Positions 22,692-34,173 of a stretch of 64,000 nt of DNA are shown here, one piece after another. Source of the DNA: Aspidapion aeneum. Its lineage: Eukaryota; Arthropoda; Insecta; Coleoptera; Brentidae. Location: the NCBI GenBank assembly GCA_963576565.1, contig OY755042.1, positions 15,413,272 to 15,477,271 on the forward strand, in the 5' to 3' direction. The translations under genes and the position numbers were made by a program. The notes below the pieces were generated by a model. That model saw nothing but the letters and a program-made list of their open reading frames with translations, was not told the DNA's origin and did no database searches. The first letter of the stretch is position 1, and each line of letters opens with the position of its first letter.

Positions 22692-22764
22692 TACCCCTGG
22701 TGGGACTCGAACCCACAATCCCCTGCTTAGGAGGCAGATGCCTTATCCATTAGGCCACAGGGGC
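22692..22764 (-). tRNA. tRNA-Arg (anticodon CCT)
   Basis: The reverse strand folds into a full cloverleaf of 73 nt with no intron. The acceptor is GCCCCTG with CAGGGGT (a G-U pair at 1:72). The D arm is GCCT/AGGC. The anticodon loop CTCCTAA has anticodon CCT. The T arm is TGTGG/CCCAC around TTCGAGT. Seven T residues on the transcribed strand (22683-22689) begin 2 nt past the end and would terminate RNA polymerase III. It reads AGG codons and lies antisense inside an intron of dumpy. The stems are intact, so it is likely functional. Confidence 0.93.
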
Positions 22765-23023
22765 TTATGCTGAATATCTTTAAATAAACCGTCGGCGTCA
22801 GGGTCATCGCGTCGAGCGATTGTAGGAAATTTTGCGAACGAATTAGTGCGGTTTTCGTTGATCTCTTCTAATCGAGTTTATAAGTGCTTATGCCGCTTAT
22901 CGATTCTTAAGCGGAAGGTATTTTTCGTGTTTTCTTTATACAGGATCTTACCAGTAGCATATACAAAAAATATATTTGGTGCGGAGACTTAGAGACATAT
23001 TTTCTGTTTTAGTTGAGACATAA

Positions 23024-23296
23024 TAGGGACTTATTGCAATAGTGCCAGGCACTAATTGTGCCGGGCACTGTATTGACAGTTTCGCATTATAAGAACAGCT
23101 GTCTTCTTTCAAAATTAGGCCATTGTGTATCATAAGAGCCGGAATTAATAGTGACGCCACTATTAATAGAAAATAAACGACTGGATGTCGACTTTGGTAT
23201 GTCAATTTTAAAAGATCAACTGTCAGTTTTTAATGCAAAACTGTCAATATAAAGCCCGGTACAATTTGTGCCTGGTTTTATTGCAATAGGTCCCTA
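23024..23296. mobile_element. MITE, ~273 bp
   Basis: TAGGGACTTATTGCAATAGTG at the left is mirrored by ATTGCAATAGGTCCCTA at the right. A second inner pair is GCACTAATTGTGCCGGGC with GCCCGGTACAATTTGTGCC. The interior also holds a self-complementary stretch around the phrase GCCAGGCACTAATTGTGCCGG. It is non-coding. Confidence 0.8.
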
Positions 23297-25136
23297 ATAT
23301 TAAAAAAACACGAAAATGTTTTTTTAACTTATTCTCGAGCTTAATCTATTTTTAGTTCCTGTATACGCTTAAATATGTTGAATTTCAAGTAAATCTTTAT
23401 TATGATTTTAAGATAAAAGTTCATATAAACATAGGTCCGCAAATGATAACGCGCTTCGTTACAAATCTACACAACTTTAAAATTATAATATTTTTTGGTA
23501 GATTCTAACATAAAACTCAAAAAAATCATTTGGAAAAGTTATCTATTTTAAAAGTATCAAATAACAAAAAATTAAAACAAACAGTTATTAAAACAAAGTA
23601 TCAAAACGAAGCATCAAAAAGGCCAAAAATATTCTAAGTAAAACAAATAGGTTTTTTTTTGTATTTCGGAATCGATCAGCAGCGCAAAAAATTCAAGGGG
23701 GGAGGGGCAATTTACTATTTCCGAATAACAAAGCGTTTGTAGACGTATATGCAGTGGCGTACGCAGGGGGGTGCTTAGGGGCTGAACCCCCCATAGACAC
23801 TGAATATTGTTCCTAAAACATGAATTTAAGGGTTAATAAACCCTGGATATATGCACAGGGCGATTTTTTTCACCCCATCCAAAGAATTTATTTATTATTA
23901 AAATATTTTTGTATATAAAAATATTAGTTTAACTGTTTTGATACTTAGCAAATTAAAATGGTTTTACGTTCATTTAAAAATTTATTTGAAACAAAGTCTA
24001 CGACAAATCCAAAAAAAATAACGAATTACAAAAAATAATAACTAATGTTTGTTTAATGATATAAATGTTCAAACTGATTGCCATTATGTGTGAGACATTG
24101 TTGACATTTTTGAGTAATTTTTCTTAACACATTTTGCTTGAATAAAGCAGTCAAAGATATATTACATTTTTCAAAATCTGGGTATGATCGATTTCTAGCC
24201 ATTTTAGAATAATTTTGAGTGATCTATTTACTAAAAATGACAAGTAAAATGTCAATGTCAATTTCACGCTTTTGTTTTTCCATGTTGAAGTAAATTTCAT
24301 AGGTTGCTGTGCTACCATCAAATAATTACTATAATTTTAATTTTGTAACTTTTTAACGTTTTTTACTTTATCTATAATATAACAGATAAACTATAGAAAT
24401 CATCCAACTAGTGTGTCTTGCAATTTTTAATTTATATTTACGTTGAAAATTTTCAGGTTCGGACTAATTTTTTTTTTTAAATAATAAATATTTTTTAAAA
24501 TCTTAAATCAAAAAAATATTAAAGTTTTATCATTTTAAGATAATAATAGCATGAAACCAATCAAAATAGTAACAAAAAAAAACCAGGTCCGTATTTAATT
24601 TTTTTATGATAAATACCATATCTCAAAAACTAAACAATATTTTAAAAAATTGACAACGTCATTATTTTGCCCTAAAAAAGTTACCATAGAAAGGTTTTTA
24701 CAGAATAAAAATATCTTGCAAAATTGGCGAGATACAAGGAATTAATAAGGATGCAATTTTTTTCAAAACTCCCTGTATTAGCTAAACCACGGGGTATAGC
24801 AAAAATCTGATTACACCATTTTTAAGGGCTCCAAAAAAGAGCACGGTAAGGTGCAATGAGAAAATCGATATCTTTAATAATAACCGAGTTTCCCATTTAA
24901 TCCCATCGAAAATGGGACACGCTGTACATCATCCATATTTGGAGTTTTAGAAAATAAATGACACAAACTAAAATTGTTCTTCGTCAACGTATTGTTCATT
25001 TTTTTTAGTAATAGGTAGATGATTTTGTTGATAATGACTATTGAATTCAACAAACCAACAAAGACGTTTATTAGCATTGTCCGTTTACTATTATTAAACT
25101 TACCATTTAAACTAACAGAATGTTACCTAATTTTAG
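23297..25136 (+). other. intron 16, right part, no gene recognised
   Basis: About 1.8 kb. At 23754 a transposon-like tip CAGTGGCGTACGCAGGGGGG occurs without a visible partner. Antisense at about 24040-24200 there is a short open stretch reading MARNRSYPDFEKC and ending GNQFEHLYH, which may be a worn transposase tail. Otherwise only AT-rich sequence is seen. Confidence 0.5.
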
Positions 25137-25464
25137 CACCCAAGCCTAGAGTAGAATGCACGGCAGATCCAGAGTGTCCCAACGATAAGGCTTGCATAAA
25201 CGACCGTTGCATCAATCCATGTAGTGGACTAACAGCCTGCGGCCAAAATGCCGAATGTCATCCGCAAATGCACAGAGCCGTCTGCGTGTGCAGGGACGGA
25301 TTTACCGGCAACGCTCAACAAGCCTGCATTGAAATAGGCTGCAGATCCGATTCTGATTGTCCGTCTATCCACGCTTGTATCAATAGAGACTGTGTTGATC
25401 CTTGTTCGTACACGTCTTGTGGAATTAATGCTTATTGTAGACCTGACGGAAATCATAAAGCTAG
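25137..25464 (+). CDS. dp: dumpy exon 17, start of the second module array
   Basis: The frame reads APKPRVECTADPECPNDKAC, INDRCINPC, then an EGF CGQNAECHPQMHRAVCVCRD with GFTGNAQQAC, and a second DPY CRSDSDCPSIHACINRDC. The spacing differs from exons 1-16: each DPY is followed by a single EGF. The donor ag|gtaagt at 25465 leaves phase 2, the only such junction in the window, and splits the last EGF between exons 17 and 18. Confidence 0.92.
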
Positions 25465-25765
25465 GTAAGTACTTAAACACCATTTTATACATTAGGGATG
25501 GCTGTTTGATTTATCTTTCAGAAACTTTCGGTAATTTTTTTACAAAATTGGGCCTTGAGAATTCACCCGAAATATTTTTGTTGCTGTAGCTCTGTAAAAT
25601 ACCGATCCCCGGAATACTTTTTGGTAAAATGCATTGTTGCCGTTAATAACTCATATAAAAACCTAATAACAAAAGAACTTTAAAACTTAATATCTCACAA
25701 GCTTACAGACACAAATTATAATAAATTTAGATTCCTTAAAAAATTTTGCATAATTGAGACATGTA

Positions 25766-25999
25766 CACTCATGGTCATAAAAATTCCGTACACGGAAACC
25801 TGTAATAGATTAGTTATGTTTTGTTGTTGGCTATGTTTATAGTGTTATTACCAAATGACATTAAAAAAAATTGATTTGGACATTTTGGATGTCACAAAAA
25901 TATTAAGAATGCCAAGACATCTTAGCTGGATTTTCAGTAACCTACACTAAAATTTTTCAATTCAATTTTCCGTGTACAGGATTTTTATGATCCCGAGTG
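25766..25999. mobile_element. Tc1/mariner-type MITE, 234 bp
   Basis: The tips CACTCATGGTCATAAAAATT and TTTTTATGATCCCGAGTG are an imperfect inverted pair, followed inward by CCGTACAC / GTGTACAGG. TA flanks both ends (25764-25765, 26000-26001), as expected of Tc1/mariner insertion. It has no coding capacity. Confidence 0.82.
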
Positions 26000-26444
26000 T
26001 ACCTCTATGTCACTTTCCCACAGGGAAATCAATACTCTGATGTGGTAACCGAACCTGTTATTTTATTTATTCAGCTTATTAAGAAAAGCCAAAAAACAAA
26101 TCTTTTTAACTTTTTGTTCAATGTTGTATTTTTTCCTAAAAGGAAATTTTTAAAAAGTACCAAACCTAAGAACTTAAATTTCTTTAAATCCCATCAATAT
26201 TTGTAGTGGAAGTTGTTAAACGATATTCATTTAAAAAATTGTGGAATCTACAAGTCAAAATTTGATATAGTTTTTAAGATACCTAGTTAAAAAGAACGTG
26301 TTATAATTTTTGACTATTGGCGTATATTGACTTTATTTTTTTAATCAAAACAATGAAAGTAAAGAAACGTCAAATTATAATACAAAGATACAGAAGTGTA
26401 TAAGTAACATATAATAAAATAACTTACAATATTGTAATGTAGGG

Positions 26445-26850
26445 TAAGGGACAATTCGCCGCGGGCCGATTCGCCGTGGGGACAATTTGCCGCCGGCCAA
26501 TTTGCCTTGGGGATAATTCGCCGCGAGAATTTTTGTTTAATTTTTATTTCAATTTAAAATAACTTATTTTTTCTTAATTCATAGCTTCCCTGTCCTCTTG
26601 TTGGGAGATCAAAATCTGGGAGAAACCTTACCGTCGTCAATTGATCGTAAATATATTCTAACCGGTGTCTAGACCGCCAACATTTTGCAAAAAAAACAAC
26701 TACACAAAAAAAAATTTATTGAAAAAAAAATGCTTTTTCAATAAGTAGTTTTTCAAAAAACTAATTTACAAAAAAAACAAAAAACATTTTTTTAGAAATT
26801 ATTTTTGATAATAATTTTTTTTTAAAAACAAGTTTTTTCAAAAACTAATT
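26445..26850 (+). repeat. dispersed repeat 'GACAATTCGCCG', copy 1
   Basis: It starts with GGGACAATTCGCCGCGGGCC and related 13-16-bp echoes (GATTCGCCGTGG, CAATTTGCCG, AATTTGCCTTGG). It continues through TCCTCTTGTTGGGAGATCAA and CTAACCGGTGTCTAGACC into A/T-run sequence. The next intron holds a second copy at 28525, so it is a family and not a unique gene. Confidence 0.7.
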
Positions 26851-26871
26851 TTTAAAAATAATATACATATA

Positions 26872-27558
26872 CAGGGTATCTCTAAAAGGTCTGTACAAAA
26901 TCTTAGCACATATTCCTAAGGTCAAAATAAGTCGATTTAATGCAAATTACCTTAGTGGTGAATTTAAAAATTAAAAAATCGATTTTATTAAAATTTATGA
27001 ACATTTCTCAACGCATTACTTTAAAAATTAGTACTCGGGGGTTTTTTGGGATGCGAAATCTAAATATGGACACTTTTTCACTGTGGCCGTTAGAGGGTTC
27101 ACAATGCTCTTCTTATGGTTAAAAATGACCATAACTTTTTTCTGAGTGTATTTTTCAACTTTTTTTGTTGACAAAATAATTCCCTGAACTTTTTTAAGCA
27201 AAAAAGGTACTTTTGATAAAATCTGCTAGGGTGAGCCTTTTTCGAGATATTTCCGTTTTTAGTGTTCGATGCCGCGACGGAATATTGAAATTATTTTGAA
27301 TGACTATTTCACTAGAGTGTCTTGCATTGGCAAAATATCATAGTAAGGGCCAGTTTTCTACTGACTATTGTTCTCAAAGCTTTATTCAAGTTTGTTGCTT
27401 TTCGGCAATTTCGCATATAAATTTTTAAATTTTAAATTTACCACCCTGTATCTCTGAAACAAAGCAATTTCGGACTGAGGTAAGTTGCTTTAAATCAACT
27501 TATTTTGACCTCAGGAATATGTGCTAAGATTTTGTACAGACCTTTTAGAGACACCCTG
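26872..27558. mobile_element. TA-flanked fold-back element (CAGGGTATCTC...), copy 1
   Basis: CAGGGTATCTCTAAAAGGTC is mirrored by GACCTTTTAGAGACACCCTG with TA on both sides. The arms continue for about 70 bp, including GTACAAAATCTTAGCACATA and TCAAAATAAGTCGATTTAA. The interior has no intact ORF; a 60-residue frame at 26940-27122 has no recognisable domain. A relative lies at 32397-33398. Confidence 0.85.
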
Positions 27559-27941
27559 TATATATAATACTTTTTCAAAAAGCAGTTTTTTAGATTTTTT
27601 TTGTTATTTTTTTAAAAGCTTTCGAAATTTTTACACCGTGCATGATAAATGTTTTAAAACAAGGTATGGCTCATAAATGCTACAAAAATTTCAAGATAGC
27701 CAAAAAGTGCCCCCTTCAGCCTTCTCAAATTAACACGCTTGATCCTTCTTCGAATTGCAACAGTGTCGAATGCTAACTTTTTTTTTCAGTTGATTGTTGA
27801 AATTCGCAAGAGGATCAGGCTTCTTCATTTAAGGGGGCTGTGGATTAGCTCAAAATGACAGGAGAGAAAAAGCTTTTCTAAACTCCTTTTCTTAAGTAAC
27901 CTAAATTTTAGATTTATTTTTTACATATCATTTTGTTTCAG

Positions 27942-28132
27942 ATGTTATTGCCCAGAAAACTTTAGAGGCGATCCGTTTGTTCAATGCGAACGTCCCGAAT
28001 GTACTAAAGACGACGAATGCCCGTACAACTTGGCATGTCGCAATGAACGCTGTGAAGACCCTTGTGGCATTTGTGGCACGGGTGCCATCTGCAATGTCCT
28101 TAATCACAGAGCTCAGTGTTCTTGTCCACCAG
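27942..28132 (+). CDS. dp: dumpy exon 18
   Basis: The exon opens in phase 2, completing the Arg codon from exon 17: RCYCPENFRGDPFVQC ends the split EGF. A DPY unit CTKDDECPYNLACRNERC and a short EGF CGICGTGAICNVLNHRAQCS follow, ending CPPG. Acceptor ag at 27940-27941, donor gtaag at 28133, phase 1. Confidence 0.92.
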
Positions 28133-28524
28133 GTAAGCACAAAATTTTTATAAAATGTGATTATTCTTCAATCAATATTTTAACAAGATCTTTGTTTGAA
28201 ACTCGTAGACTCGTTTCTTTTCAAGCGTAAACCAATTTACACTTGAAAACGGTTAGAGATACACATTTCTAAGATATGGGTGTTTCTTGAGAAAACGTAA
28301 ATTTTTAAATATAGTCAGATGAATGTTGACCTGATTTAATGTCCTGTTTTTCATTTTTTAAAGTAATGATAACTTTTACAGTAAATAAATAATGCACAAT
28401 GAAACAGGTTGATATTATTGGTCTTAGTATAATTTTACTTACAATAACCGATTAGTTATAAAAAAATTATAACGGAGTAGTGTGATAACGGACTGTAAAA
28501 AAGAATATTTGTATAAAACCTTAA

Positions 28525-28960
28525 GGGACAATTCGTCGGAAGGCCCTTTGCCGCAGTACGATTCGTCGCGAGAATTTTTGTTTAATTTTAATTTTAATCT
28601 TACCTAACTTATTTTTTATAAATCATAGCTCCGCTGTCCTCTTGTTGAGAGATCAAAATCTGTGTTAAACCTAACCGTGGTCAATTGATCGCAAACATAT
28701 CCTAACCGGTGTATGTCCTAACTGGTGTCTGACCATCAACATTTTGCAAAAAAATGTCCCCACAAAAAAAGTGCTTTTTCAAATTCATAGTTTTTCAAAA
28801 AACTATTTATAAAAAAAAACATTTTTTTTTAACTAATACTTTTTTAAAAAGTACTTTTTAAAACACTAATGTTTTTACACTTTTTTTTAAATAATACTTT
28901 TTTAAACAGCAGTTTTTTAAATAAATAGTTTTGCAAAAACTAATTTATTAAAAAAAAAAA
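28525..28960 (+). repeat. dispersed repeat 'GACAATTCGCCG', copy 2
   Basis: It opens GGGACAATTCGTCGGAAGGC and runs through GATTCGTCGCGAGAATTTTT, TCCTCTTGTTGAGAGATCAA and CTAACCGGTGTATGTCC to A/T runs. This is the same order as the copy at 26445. Boundaries are approximate. Confidence 0.7.
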
Positions 28961-29351
28961 CAAGAAAAATTAAAACATTTATTTAAAAATATTTTTCAAA
29001 ACTTATTATATAAATCAGGGTGATTTAAACTGTCCTAGTAAAAAATTAACTACATGTGTTGTTTATCTTACCTATGTAGTGTGATAACAAAGCATACCTT
29101 CTGCTGAACCAACTCAGAACTTTTAGGTTTAAAAATTACTTAAAAATAAACCGAAATATATTTGACACTTCTAACTGTTTTGCCCTATTGCCAAGCATAT
29201 TTTATTCCTGGAAACATGTGACATTATTTGGAATTCAGGTTCACCTGTAATTTATTATCGTTTTTTTTTCTTCGGCTTTTAAGAGTACCCTCAATTCTTG
29301 GGAATCTTGGGAATCAATTATGGAAAACCAGAAGTCACTGAATCATGAATA

Positions 29352-30065
29352 TTAGCTCACACTACTACTATAAGTAGTGTGAGCTATGGTGATCCTAATT
29401 TTTTCGAGAAAAAAAAAGTTGCTCCGATTTCAAAAAATTTTATATATCTTTGCGTTTCAGATGATTTTGAAACTTTTTTGTTTTGCTGTCTGTCTGTCTG
29501 TGTCTGTCTGTATGTCTGTCTGTAACGACCAACCCGCATAACTCAAAAACCGCTTGTCCGATTTTAATGAAATTTGGTACCTAAGTTGGGTCTTGGGCCG
29601 TGATGGTCCCATTTAAAAATGAACAAAATCCACCGAACGCAAGCCAAATAAAAGGGTGGGGGTAGATTCCAAAAATTAGAGTTTATGTGAAAATACGGCG
29701 TGTGTGATATCAAACGAAAGGTAATTAAGTCTGGAGTTAAAAAAAATGAATTTTAGTTTATTTTTAAAAAAAGGGTGGGGGTAGATGTCAAAAATTAGAG
29801 TTTAAGTGAAAATATGGCGTGTGTGATATCAAACGAAAGGTAATTGAGTCTAGAGTTAAACAAAATACAGTTTAGTTTTTTTCTAAAGGGTGGGGGGTAG
29901 ATTAAAAAAATTTGAGTTTAAGTCAAAACATGGCTTGTGTGGTATCAAACGAAAGGTAATTGAGTCTGGAGTTGAATAAAATATATTTCAGTTTTTGATT
30001 ATATTAGCTCACACTATAACTATAGTACCTAGTGTGAGCTTAGGTGCCCATAGATTGGCAGAGTA
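29352..30065 (+). mobile_element. hairpin-ended family (Helentron/DINE-1-like?), full copy A
   Basis: The left end TTAGCTCACACTACTAC folds on GTAGTGTGAGCT. A CTGTCTGTCTG microsatellite and the phrase CGCATAACTCAAAAACCGC follow. Then come three tandem ~100-bp units (AAAGGGTGGGGGTAGATT through ATCAAACGAAAGGTAATTGA), then a second hairpin AGCTCACACTATAACTATAG / CTAGTGTGAGCT and a short tail CCATAGATTGGCAGAGTA. There are no long terminal inverted repeats or proteins. Subterminal hairpins around central tandem repeats resemble Helentron-derived non-autonomous elements. The class is an inference. Confidence 0.7.
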
Positions 30066-30936
30066 TTTTTCTTATATTTTAAAAAAGTATATTCCGACAC
30101 ATTCCCAAAAAAAAGGGCTACTATAATCATTATTGATTGTAATAAATATACAGTGGAAAACACAGAAATCTATTGGGACAGATAACGGAGCATAGCAGTA
30201 AATAAGGGTATATACAGGGTGTCCCATAACTTAGGGGCCATAGGTCAACAGGTGATAGAGCAGGTCAGGCCTGATAAAAAAGTTCCTATAATGCATGGGT
30301 TAAAACTCTTTCGTTGTCAAGATACAGAGCATCAAAGTTTTTTTAACTTTTTTGATAATAACTTTTTTAAAAAATGCATAAAAAATTTGAAATTGGGTAA
30401 AGTCGTGTACTAGAACAAGAGCAATAATTTGAAATGAAAATAATTTTAAAAAAATTATGCGGTAATTTTTTTTTAGAAAAAACTGTTTTTTTGGTATAAA
30501 CTTTTATGAATGCCATATTAAACGCAATGTTTTTTAAAATAATTTTTATTAATAAAAACAAGTCTCTAGCGGGGCATATTAATAAAATATTATTCATATT
30601 TTTTAAAAGAATAAGTAAGTAAAAATCGTTTTTTTTTATAATTATTTTTTACACATTTTTGGAGGTAATTTTGACAGCCTGTATCTCCTCAACTTGTAAT
30701 TTTATCAAAAAAAGGAATATCACATTTTTGAATCACAATTAGCTAAGTATTCAGCTGGCTGTGACAGATTTAGGCATTTAAAGTATGTAGCTTGTCATAC
30801 TTTAGACTTTCGCCGTTTTCGATTTCTTTTGCATATGCAGATGCAACGCCTCTAGTAAGAAAACCGATTTTGACTAACGCTTATGATCGAAAATATGTTC
30901 TCGGTCCGTATTGATTTCTCTTTTTCAATATTGCAG

Positions 30937-31185
30937 GATACGAAGGATCTCCACTAGTAGCATGTCGCACAGCCGCCGTGGAAATTCAACCTGAATGTAA
31001 AATGGACGCCGACTGCCCAAGCAAGTTGGCGTGCTTGAATAGCCATTGTAAAAACCCATGCTATGAAGCCAAACCCTGTGGCAAGAACGCTGAATGTGTC
31101 GTTGTTGACAGTTTGCCACTAAGGACCATGTCTTGCATATGTCCGCCAGGATTTATTGGCGATGCAGATATTTCTTGTTCGCCAG
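30937..31185 (+). CDS. dp: dumpy exon 19, PLRTM-type module
   Basis: GYEGSPLVACRTAAVEIQPE ends one EGF. DPY CKMDADCPSKLACLNSHC follows, and then an EGF of the variant form CGKNAECVVVDSLPLRTMSC ending ICPPGFIGDADISC. The PLRTM phrase replaces the usual NHxPxC and marks one of four recurring module types in the second array. Phase 1-1, donor gtaat at 31186. Confidence 0.92.
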
Positions 31186-31354
31186 GTAATATTGCAATTA
31201 TTTTACTTGTAGTTTCATTAACACGTGTTAGACAGCTGCACATTTTTTACAAAGAGCTTACGACACGTCGGTTTTGGTTTAAAAAGACCACTTAGAAAAA
31301 AATACGTTATAACAATTACCTAGCTTGTTAAAGTTTTGACAACCTTGACAGTCC

Positions 31355-31612
31355 TTACGGTAGTGGTTAATAACCACTACCATGAAACGCTCTTATCAGA
31401 GTTTTTGGAACACGTTTAAAACTGTCACTTGTAAAAGTCAAAATATTAAAACCTAACCTTTGTTGTTAGCCTTATTTTACACAATAAATGTTTGTCATGT
31501 TGGATGGTATCATTTTTAATACAAGTCCCATAAAAAAATTATAAAACAAACAATAAAAAATTAGTACCACTGTAGTAGTGGTTAATTACCATTACGGAAT
31601 GACATTTCGAAA
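31355..31612. repeat. MITE-like repeat with 23-bp palindrome
   Basis: GGTAGTGGTTAATAACCACT followed by ACC at 31359-31381 is a perfect 11+1+11 palindrome. The related phrase GTAGTGGTTAATTACCATTA at about 31574 faces it across 200 bp. CCTTACGG and CGGAATGAC bound the region. Probably a small fold-back element; ends uncertain. Confidence 0.5.
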
Positions 31613-32396
31613 GTATCAAATAAGCATTCCAAAAACTCCCTATTAGCTATTTAACTACTACTTTTAAACCTACCTTATTTCTTTTTTAAAGTGAGTTATT
31701 TTTTTAAAAAGACTTTGACGAATTGTTATCATATGGGTTCAAAAATTGAAAAAAATTGAAACTGCAATAAAGGAAGATAAAAGTAATTCCATGGAGCTTT
31801 ATGAAGATTTCGCAAACGGCAAGAGGTACATTTTTGTTAAAGGAAATAAAAGTGGCGCTATTTCGAGCCCAATCAGAAGTTGAATGTCAAATTCAATTCT
31901 TCAAAAATCACAATTTTTAGTTTTTCCTCGATATTTTAAGAACCCCTGTAAATATTATTAATTTTGAAACAACACCTTTGTTGTACTTGTACATAGCCCA
32001 ACTTTTTTCTTCTTTAACCAAAATTGTATTTTTTACCATTTTCGAAATCCCCATAAAGTCCCATGTAGATACTTTTATCTTGAACACCGTGTATAAACCA
32101 AAAATATTATTAATAAAATAATTTAAAAAAAGTTGTAAATATTTTGTTCATGTAAATACATAAAATATTTATTGTTATCACTACTTTTTAACTAATTTTG
32201 TTTGTTTTTTTATTTTAGGTTATTTAATAATTAAATATTTTATTTTAGCCGTCCTTATTTAATCCTTATTTTACAGCAACACTAGATATTTTTTATGTGT
32301 TATGCCGCTATATTTTGAAGTTGCACACTCAACTTAACATGGTTTTACTTTGTAAATTGATATGTTTGAAAAATTTGTCATAGTTTATTAACAAAC
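31613..32396 (+). other. intron 19, middle part, no gene recognised
   Basis: AT-rich sequence with no reading frame or repeat that I can name. Confidence 0.6.
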
Positions 32397-33398
32397 TACA
32401 GGGTGACCCGCAAACGTCATTAAACGCTCCTACCAGAGATTCCTTAGACCAAAATAAGTCGATTTAAATCCACTTACTTTAGTCCAAAATTGCTCCGTTT
32501 ACGAGATACAGGGGTTGAAGTAAAAAAATAAAAATCGAATTATTTAAATTTTATGAACATTCTTTAATGTATATTACTTTCAAAATTGGTACCCGGGGAT
32601 TTTTTGGGATGCGAACTCCGAACATGGACATCTTTTAACTGCACTTCCGATGGTTTAACATGATTACTCAGTGCATTTTTTAAAGTTTTTTGTTAAGGAA
32701 ATGATAAACTAACTATTTCAAAGCAAAAAAAGGGACTTTTGTTAAAATCCTTTAAAGAAAACCGTTTTGAAAATATTTCGGTATTTAATGTTCGATACCG
32801 CTTCGGAATAATCAAATTAATTTTAATTAAAAAAATTAAATTATAAAAAATATTAAATTAACAGTATTTTAAAATATTCTATTTGATACTTTTAATTCAC
32901 TGACCAAATTTCATCCTAAAATGGTAACAAATTTTTTTTTTCAAAATTATTTCAATGTTTTGGTGCGGGATCAAACACTAAAAACCGAAATATCATAAAA
33001 GCGGCTTACTTTATCGGATTTTAACAAAAGTACCTTTTTAGCTTAAAATTATCTAGGAAATTACCTTTTTAACAAAAAATGTAAGAAACTATACTGAGAA
33101 AAAAGTTATAGTGATTTTAAACCATCTGAAGTGCAGTGTGAAGCGCTCTCTAACGGTCACAGTGAGTATATGGAAATATTCGGATAACACGCCCCAAAAA
33201 ACCTTTGGGTACCAATTTTGAAAGTAATACGTTAAAAAAATTTCATATTTTAGAAAATCGATTTTTATTTTTTAACTTTAACACTATCTCGGAAACGGAG
33301 CAATTTTGGACGAAGGTAAGTTAACTTAAATCGACTTATTTTAATCTAGAAAAACTCTGTTAGGAGTGTGTAAAGACTTTTTTGGGCCACTCTCTATA
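32397..33398. mobile_element. TA-flanked fold-back element, copy 2 (diverged)
   Basis: ACAGGGTGACCCGCAAACG opens it and GGGCCACTCTCTATA closes it. Inner arms pair through CCTTAGACCAAAATAAGTCG and CGACTTATTTTAATCTAG. Interior phrases (GGGGATTTTTTGGGATGCGA, TGTTCGATACCGC) match the copy at 26872-27558. It is longer and more worn. Confidence 0.8.
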
Positions 33399-33537
33399 TT
33401 TGAAAACTTTTGTTTTTATTTTTATCGCTCTCTTTGGTTTTAGTAAAAGTAACAAATACATTAAAATTTAATAATAAGTTGAGCTTGTAACTTCTATAAA
33501 ATTTGTCAAATTTCTAATTTCGTCATACCTGTTTTAG

Positions 33538-33936
33538 TGCCTCAACAAGAACCGGGTTGTAAGAGTAATAACGAATGCCCTAGCACTGAAACTTGCATAA
33601 ATCGACAATGCGTCAACCCTTGCACGACTGGAAACCCTTGTGCCAACAACGCAGAATGTTTGGCTGTTAACCATAAAGCTCAGTGTCGATGCCCGGTTGG
33701 TTTGCTCGGTGATCCATTCGTAAGATGTTACAGCGAAGCTCCTAAAACCGAACCAGAGTGTAGAGCGGATTCCGAATGTTCGAATGACAAGTCATGCATT
33801 AACCAACGTTGTCAGAACCCATGCGATTTAAGCAATCCTTGTGGAAGTCAAGCCATCTGTCAGACCAGGCTTCATAGACCGATTTGCACATGTCCTGACA
33901 ATTGGGTTGGAAATCCAGAAATTGCCTGTTATAAAC
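33538..33936 (+). CDS. dp: dumpy exon 20, two DPY-EGF units
   Basis: VPQQEPGCKSNNECPSTETC is the first DPY, followed by an EGF CANNAECLAVNHKAQCRCPV that ends GLLGDPFVRC. A second DPY CRADSECSNDKSCINQRC and an EGF CGSQAICQTRLHRPICTCPD follow. The exon is phase 1-1 with donor cgtaagt at 33937. Reading past the donor gives a Cys-free tail and is intron. Confidence 0.93.
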
Positions 33937-34173
33937 GTAAGTTTTTAAGTTATGAAATTGACCAGGTGCAGATACCTATTAAAAAGGCAAAAAAGGGAAA
34001 AAACGATGAAAGTCAATGGACCATGATTTCAAAAAAACTCAAATTTTAGTGTAGATTTTCATCATTCTTGTCCAGTTAAATACATTTTCAAGCCTTTATA
34101 ACTCGTGACTATCAGCATTTTTCCTCGTTTTGGGATGATATAGTAAAATATATGTATGAAGCACGGCTACATA

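Noticed and set aside
23754..23800. CAGTGGCGTACGCAGGGGGG, like a transposon tip
   Set aside because: I found no matching opposite tip or target duplication, so no element could be bounded.
24040..24300. Possible antisense transposase tail (MARNRSYPDFEKC ... GNQFEHLYH)
   Set aside because: Too short and worn to assign to a family by eye. A translated search against insect transposases would settle it.
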